DNA from: an uncultured Gammaproteobacteria bacterium
GTDB taxonomy: Bacteria > Pseudomonadota > Gammaproteobacteria > Arenicellales > JAANXG01
Reading direction: 5' to 3'
DNA: 38,219 bases
Assembly: GCA_947259175.1 (NCBI GenBank)
Contig: CAMYKW010000039.1
Location: 1 to 38,219 of the forward strand
Position numbers and translations under genes: made by a program. The notes below the pieces were generated by a model. The model saw nothing but the letters and a program-made list of their open reading frames with translations. It made no database searches and had not been told where the DNA came from. How positions within the stretch are numbered: the stretch's first letter is position 1; each line of letters starts with the position of its first letter. Shown piece after piece: positions 33,227 to 38,219 of the stretch.

Positions 33227-34192
33227 ATGCATGAGCACATGACACACCCAGCCACACACCACGACCGGCGGCCGGCGCCGGGGAATCCGTTCGCCCTCGG
33301 CGACACCGCCGCCTATGCGGCGTGGCGCCGCAGGAAGCTGGCGCGGCGCCCACAGCGGGCGCAGGACTTGCTGGTCGAGATCGATGATCCCCGGGCGCTG
33401 ACCGGCGCCGAGCGCGAGGCCCTGCTCAGCCGCTGCCGCAGCGCCAATATGGCGGTTTACCGCAGCGCCGTGCCGGTGGACAAATCCGCCGTGCGCCGGC
33501 TCGGCGCGCAACTCGGACTGTCGCGCCTGGACAACAACCTGTGCGCGGATGACGACAGCATCAGTTCCCTCGAGGTGCGACCCGGCGGCATTCACGCCGG
33601 ATACATCCCGTACACCGACCGCGGCCTGAACTGGCACACCGACGGTTATTACAACCCCGGCGACCAACGCATCCGCGCGTTTATTCTACACTGCGCGCGG
33701 AACGCATCCGAGGGCGGCGTCAACCAACTGCTGGATCCGGAGCTGGCGTACATCCTGCTGCGCGACCGGGACCCCGAATATGTCGGCGCGCTGATGCACC
33801 CCGAGGCGATGACCATCCCCGCCAATGACGACGGCGGCGCCACGCGCCCGGCCCAGAGCGGCCCGGTGTTTTCGGTGGATCAGGCCACCGGCGCCTTGCA
33901 CATGCGCTATACCGCTCGCACCCGCTCGATACGGTGGCGCGATGACTCCCTCACCCGCGGCGCGCTGGCTTGCCTGGTTGAGATCCTGTCCAGTGCGTCC
34001 CCATATCTAATCCAGCACCGCCTTGAACCCGGGCAGGGGCTGGTGTGCAATAACGTGCTGCATAACCGGTCCGCGTTTACCGACGGCGCGGCGGGGGGAC
34101 GCTTGCTCTACCGCGCCCGCTGCTATGACCGCATTGTGCAAACCGAAACGCGGCGTTTTATGAGCGAACCCGATCATGCTGTGGCTGAGTGA
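33227..34192 (+). CDS. TauD/TfdA-like Fe(II)/2-oxoglutarate dioxygenase
   Basis: This 321-aa protein has the facial triad of the family: His137-Thr-Asp139 (NWHTDGYYN) and a distal His279 (NNVLHNRSAF), with Arg296 or Arg298 (LLYRARCYD) placed to bind 2-oxoglutarate. The first 40 residues are His/Arg/Pro-rich. ATG at 33227 and 33239 are both in frame; neither has a ribosome site, and the promoter fits near-leaderless translation. It leads a tight plus-strand set that includes a Cas6-like protein and a DsrC paralogue, divergent from dsr. By family it would hydroxylate or desulfonate an organic substrate; the substrate is unknown. Confidence 0.85.
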   Translation: MHEHMTHPATHHDRRPAPGNPFALGDTAAYAAWRRRKLARRPQRAQDLLVEIDDPRALTGAEREALLSRCRSANMAVYRSAVPVDKSAVRRLGAQLGLSRLDNNLCADDDSISSLEVRPGGIHAGYIPYTDRGLNWHTDGYYNPGDQRIRAFILHCARNASEGGVNQLLDPELAYILLRDRDPEYVGALMHPEAMTIPANDDGGATRPAQSGPVFSVDQATGALHMRYTARTRSIRWRDDSLTRGALACLVEILSSASPYLIQHRLEPGQGLVCNNVLHNRSAFTDGAAGGRLLYRARCYDRIVQTETRRFMSEPDHAVAE

Positions 34193-34373
34193 AATCCTGT
34201 TACAGAATCAGGACATCGATTCTTTCGACGAGTTGATCGCGCTGGTCAAAGCCGGCGCGCGCCGCGGCGAGCGGTTTTTCCGCATGGACATCAAGCCGCC
34301 GTTCAAGGATACGCCGGAGAACTGGGAAGACCGCCTGGAGGCGGCGTTCACTGCGGCTTTAGACGAGGAATAA
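34176..34373 (+). CDS. Small conserved-looking protein of the accessory set
   Basis: This 65-aa acidic protein overlaps the dioxygenase gene by 17 bp and ends 2 bp before the next ATG, so it is firmly inside the operon. It reads SFDELIALVKAGARRGERFFRMDIKPPFKD in its middle (shown here in two overlapping parts: SFDELIALVKAGARRG and RRGERFFRMDIKPPFKD). It has no Cys. I cannot assign a family with certainty, but regular amphipathic helices and real codon usage make it a genuine gene. Confidence 0.75.
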   Translation: MLWLSEILLQNQDIDSFDELIALVKAGARRGERFFRMDIKPPFKDTPENWEDRLEAAFTAALDEE

Positions 34374-34375
34374 CC

Positions 34376-35083
34376 ATGAAACACCTGGACGTAAATCAAT
34401 TTGACCTCGGCGCCGAAAGCGGCGAAGAAGCGCTGGCATCCACCGCCGCCGCCGAGGCGCATCTAGCCGCAGTTGAAGAGCGGCTGCGGGAACTCGGCGA
34501 ACACGGCGACGCGCTGCAACGCGCCGATCTGGCGCTCGAGCAGGCGGCGTTGCTGATCGCGCTGGACAGAGGCGACGAGGCGTGGACCAGCGCGCGGCCG
34601 ACGGTCGATGTGTACCTGCATGCCCGGCGGTGGGAACGGGCGGCGGAGGCCTGCGATCTGCTGTTCCGCGCCGATCAGCCCGGTTCGCTGAGCGCCCTCG
34701 GTCAGGGGGTATGGTTGGCGGTCACCTTCCCGGTGGATCCGGAATTGACCGTCGCCATGCTGCAGCACATCGTCGACGAAACCCCGGATGACGCGGATGG
34801 CGCGGCGGTCGCCGCCGCCGCCGCGGTGTATGTGGTGGATCTGCGCGCCACCGACGAGCAGCACGACAACCTGCGTTTCTTCGCCATGCAGCTGCTGGGC
34901 AGCGTCGCGCGCCGCCACGCCGAGGTCGGAAACCAGGCGGATTTCGACCGCTGGATGCAACGCCTGGAACTCACCGACCCGGCCAAGTTCCTGGTGCGGC
35001 TGCGCAACGTCATCGACGTCATGGTGCAGGACGACGGGTGGTTCGATCGCGATCACATCCAGGCCTCGCTGCCGGTGAATTAA
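34376..35083 (+). CDS. Helical protein of unknown function in the accessory set
   Basis: This 235-aa protein has a GAGGAA ribosome site. It is almost wholly alpha-helical and Ala/Leu/Asp-rich, with TPR-like spacing (ALQRADLALEQAALLIALD, then ERAAEACDLLFRA). No Cys occurs in a motif; no membrane segment. The pattern suggests a cytoplasmic scaffold or adaptor. I recognise no named family. It is 2 bp after the 65-aa gene and 3 bp before the Cas6-like gene, which makes co-expression nearly certain. Confidence 0.8.
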   Translation: MKHLDVNQFDLGAESGEEALASTAAAEAHLAAVEERLRELGEHGDALQRADLALEQAALLIALDRGDEAWTSARPTVDVYLHARRWERAAEACDLLFRADQPGSLSALGQGVWLAVTFPVDPELTVAMLQHIVDETPDDADGAAVAAAAAVYVVDLRATDEQHDNLRFFAMQLLGSVARRHAEVGNQADFDRWMQRLELTDPAKFLVRLRNVIDVMVQDDGWFDRDHIQASLPVN

Positions 35084-35086
35084 CCC

Positions 35087-35776
35087 ATGTACTGGCAAGA
35101 AGAAACCGATACCGAGCAATTTGTCGTTCCCGACGACATCCAGGACCTGGCATTCCACATGCAAGTGCGCTGTCTGCCCATCGATCACGCCTATGCCTTG
35201 TCCCACGCCCTCGCCGCCGAGCTGCCGTGGCTGGAATCCGAAGCCGATGCCGGTATTCATCTGATCCACGTCGCCGAATCCGGCAACGGCTGGTTCCGGC
35301 CCGACGACTCCGCGCACGAGCTGCTGCAGGTGTCGCGGCGCACCCGCTTGCGCCTGCGGTTGCCCAAGGCGCGCCTCGACGATGCCCGCACCCTGACCGG
35401 CCGACGTCTCGATATCGGCGGTAACGAGCTGGTCGTGGGCGAGGCGACCGCGCGGCCACTGAGCGCGCACACCACCATCTTCGCCCGTTATGTAATGGTC
35501 GAGGAAGCGCAAAATGAGAACGAATTCGTCGAGCACTGCGTGGCGCGGCTGCGCGACCTCGACATCCGGGTGCGCAAACTGCTGTGCGGCCGGGAAACCG
35601 CGTTCGCATTTCCCGGGCGCCGCATCGCGGTGCGCAGCGTTATGCTGGCGGAGCTGCAAGCCGAAGAGTCGGTGCGCCTGCAACAACACGGCCTGGGGCC
35701 CGGCCGCCATATCGGCTGCGGACTGTTCCTACCGCACAAGGGTATCAAGGCGGTAAACCGCGACAATGAAGAATGA
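35087..35776 (+). CDS. Cas6/Cmx6-like protein without a CRISPR array
   Basis: This 229-aa protein matches my memory of the MYXAN-type Cas6 (Cmx6) pattern. It has an N-terminal RAMP half with LPIDHAYAL (His34 at the place of the Cas6 catalytic His) and a Leu-Arg beta strand (RTRLRLRLPKARL). At the C-terminus is a glycine-rich loop G-x-G-x5-G-x-G at residues 202-212 (GLGPGRHIGCG), then LFLPHKGI. Cas6 proteins bind and cut CRISPR-repeat RNA. No repeats, cas genes or effector lie anywhere in this window; the neighbours are a helical protein and a cysteine-free DsrC. The role here is therefore unknown and may be RNA binding or processing linked to sulfur metabolism. The Cas6 relation is moderately strong; activity is untested. 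Confidence 0.8.
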   Translation: MYWQEETDTEQFVVPDDIQDLAFHMQVRCLPIDHAYALSHALAAELPWLESEADAGIHLIHVAESGNGWFRPDDSAHELLQVSRRTRLRLRLPKARLDDARTLTGRRLDIGGNELVVGEATARPLSAHTTIFARYVMVEEAQNENEFVEHCVARLRDLDIRVRKLLCGRETAFAFPGRRIAVRSVMLAELQAEESVRLQQHGLGPGRHIGCGLFLPHKGIKAVNRDNEE

Positions 35777-35822
35777 CCCGGAGTCACAACATGAACACCT
35801 CGAGAAACGAAGGAGATTGACT

Positions 35823-36161
35823 ATGCCCATAGAGTTCCAAGGCAAAACCATAGAAACCACCGACAGCGGTTATCTCGTCAATGCCGAAGACTGGAGCGAA
35901 GACCTCGCCCGCCAGCTCGCCTCCGACGAGGGGATCGAACTCACCGATCAACACTGGGACGTGATCAAATATCTGCGCGACCAATATTTCAACGACGGCG
36001 GCAATCAACCCAACGAGCGCACGATCTTGAAGGCCGTAGGCAAGCAATGGGGCAAGAAACTCAGCAGTCAGGAGATGTACACCCTGTTCCCCAAGATGCC
36101 GAGCAAGCAAGGCGGCAAAATCGCCGGCCTCCCGGAGTCGCGCCGCAAGGGAGGATATTGA
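35823..36161 (+). CDS. Cysteine-free DsrC paralogue (RspA-type)
   Basis: The ATG at 35823 follows a perfect AGGAG with 7-nt spacing; the frame opens 19 codons earlier, but that segment overlaps the Cas6-like gene. The 112-aa product aligns with DsrC/TusE throughout (FQGKTIETTDSGYLVNAEDW to IAGLPESRRKGGY). It contains no cysteine: the two sulfur-carrying positions of the C-terminal arm are replaced (GGKIAGLP, then RRKGGY). Cysteine-free DsrC homologues have been named RspA and proposed to be regulatory. It cannot carry sulfur; it may compete with DsrC for partners or bind DNA or RNA. Placement after the Cas6-like gene suggests a shared job. Confidence 0.93.
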   Translation: MPIEFQGKTIETTDSGYLVNAEDWSEDLARQLASDEGIELTDQHWDVIKYLRDQYFNDGGNQPNERTILKAVGKQWGKKLSSQEMYTLFPKMPSKQGGKIAGLPESRRKGGY

Positions 36162-36382
36162 TGCGGGGAGCGGGGTTCGGGGCTCGGGGTTGGGGAGCGC
36201 GGGGACCGCTGCCTGCGGCGGCGTCTACAGGATTGCCGCGGTGTGCGCGAATCCCGGGTACGATCAGCGCTCTACGCACCGCGAACCCCGGTCCACTATC
36301 CATAAAGGCGTATGCCGTTTCGGGTTTTGCCTGTGTTAGTCTGTTTTCAGGCCTTATTTTTGTAAGTTGAGGATTTTTTGAG
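36162..36382. other. Gap between the DsrC-like gene and the 71-aa gene
   Basis: This 221-bp gap begins with a G-quadruplex motif (36165-36195) and ends AT-rich before the 71-aa gene, where a separate promoter is possible. No gene seen. Confidence 0.5.
36165..36195 (+). other. G-quadruplex motif after the DsrC-like gene
   Basis: Five GGGG runs are spaced by 2-3 nt (AGC, TTC, CTC, TT), starting 3 nt after the stop codon. A sixth run follows at 36201. It could fold in RNA or in the coding strand and act as a 3' boundary. Confidence 0.6.
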
Positions 36383-36598
36383 ATGAGCGACGCAGCCAGT
36401 GAAAAACGCAAACTGATCGAGCAGATGCTCGAGATGCAAAAGAAGTTCATTGAGTTCGAACACAAGAACGGTGTCCAGCCCCAGGAGTATTGGATGAGCC
36501 AGGAAGGGCACCCGCTGTACCAGTACAAGGATAAATACGAGGAGATGTCGGCCCGGGTCATCGACCTCGCGCACGCGGAGAAGGATTCCAAGCGCTAA
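36383..36598 (+). CDS. Small helical protein, 71 aa
   Basis: This charged, helical, cytoplasmic protein starts MSDAASEKRKLIEQMLEMQK, has a central GVQPQEYWMSQEGHPLYQYKD and ends KDSKR. A GAGG site lies upstream. It has no Cys and no known motif. It is last in the plus-strand series, 221 bp after the DsrC-like gene, and may have its own promoter. A function linked to sulfur metabolism is a guess from position. Confidence 0.75.
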   Translation: MSDAASEKRKLIEQMLEMQKKFIEFEHKNGVQPQEYWMSQEGHPLYQYKDKYEEMSARVIDLAHAEKDSKR

Positions 36599-36921
36599 CG
36601 CCTTTATCCCGATCAGGCACCGCGTAAACCCAGCTACTATTCTCGGCACGCCCTATCGCCAATCTGCCCCGTCTATTCGCAGAACAAGCATCGCAAGTCT
36701 TTCCGGTGCATGTCAGGAATAGTAGCTGGGCTACTATTCTCGGCACGCCCTATCGCCAATCTGCCCCGTCTATTCGCAGAACAAGCATCGCAAGTCTTTC
36801 CGGCGCATGCCAGGAATAGTAGCTGGGCGACTTGCTGCAATAGTCGGGCTGGTCTGATTTCTGTGAAATTACGCGCGATATAGCCGATAATGCAGGACAC
36901 GAACAGTCGCTGGACGGCGGG
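36599..36921. other. Intergenic region before the CULT gene
   Basis: Apart from the tandem repeat, this 323-bp region holds about 94 bp (36828-36921) directly before the CULT gene. I see no strong promoter or ribosome site in it. Confidence 0.5.
36629..36827. repeat. Two-copy tandem repeat with inverted ends
   Basis: A 97-bp unit (36634-36730) is repeated directly at 36731-36827 with two base differences, both T to C. The 14-bp ends CCCAGCTACTATTC (36629-36642) and GAATAGTAGCTGGG (36717-36730, again 36814-36827) are exact inverted repeats, and the inner ends continue as an imperfect palindrome. The unit looks like a small non-coding mobile (MITE/REP-like) element. Minus-strand frames through it are not convincing genes. 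Confidence 0.85.
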
Positions 36922-37302
36922 ATGTTCAAGGGGTCGGAACAGTTCGAAGCGGCGAAGCTGAAACAAACGCGGCATTCCGTGCAAGCGGCGGACGCGCCGC
37001 GCCTGGTATGCGGCGAATGCGGTCACGCCATCACCGCGGAGAGCGAACGCATCACCATGGGCGGGGCGCATCAGCACACCTTCACCAATCCCCATCGAGT
37101 CACCTACCGGATCGCTTGTTTCCGCGACGCGCCGGGCTGTGCTTACGTGGGTGCGGCCACCGATGAATTCACCTGGTTTCCCGGCTATGCATGGCGCATC
37201 GCCTTGTGCGCCCGCTGCGGCGCGCACTTGGGGTGGCTGTACCAGAAAGCGGGCAGCGCCGCGTTCCACGGATTGATCAGCGGACAGTTGCGTGCGGAAT
37301 AA
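36922..37302 (+). CDS. Bacterial cereblon-like (CULT domain) protein
   Basis: This 126-aa protein is almost entirely one CULT domain, the fold that binds thalidomide in human cereblon. Zinc ligands Cys30/Cys33 (CGEC) and Cys96/Cys99 (CARC) are present. The aromatic cage is complete: Trp85, Trp91 and Trp105, spaced 6 and 14 as in human Trp380/386/400. Asn56 lies 29 residues before the first Trp, as Asn351 does in cereblon, and Tyr107 replaces Phe402. Single-domain relatives such as the Magnetospirillum protein MsCI4 bind uracil- and glutarimide-type ligands; the natural role is unknown. A poor ribosome site leaves the exact start uncertain. It is convergent with the transglycosylase. Confidence 0.92.
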   Translation: MFKGSEQFEAAKLKQTRHSVQAADAPRLVCGECGHAITAESERITMGGAHQHTFTNPHRVTYRIACFRDAPGCAYVGAATDEFTWFPGYAWRIALCARCGAHLGWLYQKAGSAAFHGLISGQLRAE

Positions 37303-37323
37303 CGCGTGACGCGGACTGGCCGT

Positions 37324-37995
37324 CTATCCGGAGATACCGGCTCGCGTTTGCGACAACAAGGTCAGCGGTGGATACAGGGACACCTCCCGCGCATACAAAT
37401 TCCACAATCCCAACACCTTGCCGACATACGACAAGGTCTCCTGGTAGGGCGGGATGCCTTCGAAGCGTTTTACCGCATTTTCACCGGCGTTGTAGGCGGC
37501 CAGCGCCAGGGGCACGTTGTGTTGAAACATGTTCAGCAGCCGCTTCAAATGCCGCACGCCGGCTTGCAGGTTTTCGCGCGGGTCGGAGAGATTCTCGATC
37601 GAGTAACGCGCCGCGGTCGTGGGCAACACCTGCATCAAGCCCAACGCGCCCTGAGCGGAAACCGCTTCGGAGTCAAAGGCGGACTCGGCCTGCACCACCG
37701 CCTTGACCAGGGCCTCGTCGACGTCGTGGATGGCGGATACTTGTTCGATCAACGGATGGTAGCGGGAATTCACGGTGAACAGCCGGCCGTTGTAGTACGG
37801 CACACGCGGCTTGGCGGGCGGCATCGCAGCCCCGCTTGCGGTCGGCGGATTCGCGGCCAGTCCGGCGCCGCGTTTAAAAAAGCCCAGGTCCTGCGCACCC
37901 GGCGACACCAGCACCAACACCGCCCCGCCCCACGCCCACAGGCACAGGGTCGGCAGCAACCAATCGCACCAGCGGCTGACACATCGCACCACCAT
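37324..37995 (-). CDS. Lytic transglycosylase (SLT-type)
   Basis: This 223-aa protein has an N-terminal membrane or signal segment (about residues 12-30), then a linker, then a lysozyme-like SLT domain. The catalytic Glu104 lies in VQAESAFDSEAVS, followed by the family's GLMQVLP and AYNAGENAV motifs. It cleaves peptidoglycan glycan strands in the periplasm. AAGGGGAACG precedes the ATG and a strong promoter lies further upstream. It is not part of the sulfur genes. Confidence 0.94.
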   Translation of the reverse strand: MVVRCVSRWCDWLLPTLCLWAWGGAVLVLVSPGAQDLGFFKRGAGLAANPPTASGAAMPPAKPRVPYYNGRLFTVNSRYHPLIEQVSAIHDVDEALVKAVVQAESAFDSEAVSAQGALGLMQVLPTTAARYSIENLSDPRENLQAGVRHLKRLLNMFQHNVPLALAAYNAGENAVKRFEGIPPYQETLSYVGKVLGLWNLYAREVSLYPPLTLLSQTRAGISG

Positions 37996-38059
37996 GACTC
38001 GTTCCCCTTGCGCTCGAATGAAGCCTACATCTAGTGGTTTTGAGGCGATTCTTATTCCG

Positions 38060-38087
38060 ATTATCTCAATATCTTGCGGTTTGTCAA
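38060..38087 (-). promoter_or_regulatory. Sigma-70 promoter of the lytic transglycosylase gene
   Basis: On the minus strand, consensus TTGACA (38087-38082) and GATAAT (38065-38060) are separated by 16 bp. The leader would be about 58 nt. Confidence 0.7.
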
Positions 38088-38199
38088 CAACATTTGTCCG
38101 TTTTTACCGGTTTCCCGAGCCCCTAGCCCGCATATTGCATCAGTATCTGGGAAGCTGGCGCAGGACAGGGGCGGCTGAACGCCGGACTGGAACGAAAGT

Positions 38200-38215
38200 C
38201 ATAGCCGTAGCTATG
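38200..38215. other. Stem-loop near the right edge
   Basis: CATAGC and GCTATG pair around CGTA. The right flank is cut by the window edge, so a role as a terminator for an outside gene cannot be judged. The stretch 38088-38199 holds nothing I recognise. Confidence 0.3.
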
Positions 38216-38219
38216 GCTT

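Noticed and set aside
35766..35822. N-terminal extension of the DsrC-like protein
   Set aside because: The perfect AGGAG lies before the later ATG at 35823, which aligns with the DsrC family start.
36047..36370. Plus-strand 107-codon frame over the end of the DsrC-like gene
   Set aside because: It reads through the G-quadruplex and the DsrC-like gene in another frame.
36673..37269. Minus-strand 198-codon frame through the repeat and the CULT gene
   Set aside because: It is opposite a clear CULT domain, and the same peptide recurs only because of the DNA repeat.
35087..38219. CRISPR array expected beside the Cas6-like gene
   Set aside because: I looked for regularly spaced 25-40-bp repeats on both sides; the only repeat is a two-copy 97-bp tandem with no spacers.

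Overview
The window comes from a GC-rich gammaproteobacterial sulfur oxidiser. The evidence is a near-complete oxidative-type dissimilatory sulfite reductase operon on the minus strand in the Chromatiales order dsrABEFHCMKLJOPNR. It includes the dsrE/F/H and dsrL genes typical of sulfur oxidisers. I cannot name the species from sequence alone.

Left part (1-20,300, all minus strand): two giant paralogous secreted RHS/YD-repeat proteins with SpvB/TcdB-type N-termini lie as a ~12 kb spaced direct duplication. Copy 1 runs off the left edge (2,529 codons visible, no stop). Copy 2 is complete (2,750 aa); it ends in a probable permuted papain-fold (His then Cys) toxin tip and is followed, with a 4-bp overlap, by a candidate lipoprotein immunity gene. 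Between the two copies lie a membrane-anchored coiled-coil protein, two secreted proteins that share an N-terminal module but carry different C-terminal adhesion-like modules, and a broken 3' fragment of dsrR. The fragment suggests that the toxin was duplicated together with the end of its neighbour dsrR. Both giant proteins carry long helical Ala/Asn/His/Gln-rich inserts inside the YD-repeat region.

Middle (20,301-32,810, minus strand): the dsr operon. DsrAB is the siroheme sulfite reductase, DsrEFH and DsrC the sulfur relay, DsrMKJOP the membrane complex, DsrL the NAD(P)H-linked flavoprotein, DsrN the siroheme amidase and DsrR the IscA-like maturation factor. dsrM is split by a one-base frameshift, probably a sequence error. 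Perfect GC-rich hairpins sit in the A/B, C/M and P/N gaps.

Right part (33,183-36,598, plus strand, divergent from dsrA): a compact gene set whose company with dsr looks deliberate. It encodes a Fe(II)/2-oxoglutarate dioxygenase-like protein, a 65-aa protein, a helical 235-aa protein, a Cas6/Cmx6-like protein with an intact glycine-rich loop and no CRISPR array, and a DsrC paralogue with no cysteine at all. A 71-aa protein follows after a 221-bp gap. I consider this the strongest candidate for an undescribed system: an RNA-binding-type Cas6 homologue wired into sulfur metabolism. Beyond it are a two-copy palindrome-ended repeat, a bacterial cereblon-like (CULT) protein with the full tryptophan cage, and a convergent lytic transglycosylase with a good sigma-70 promoter. 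No tRNA, rRNA, insertion sequence or CRISPR array was seen.
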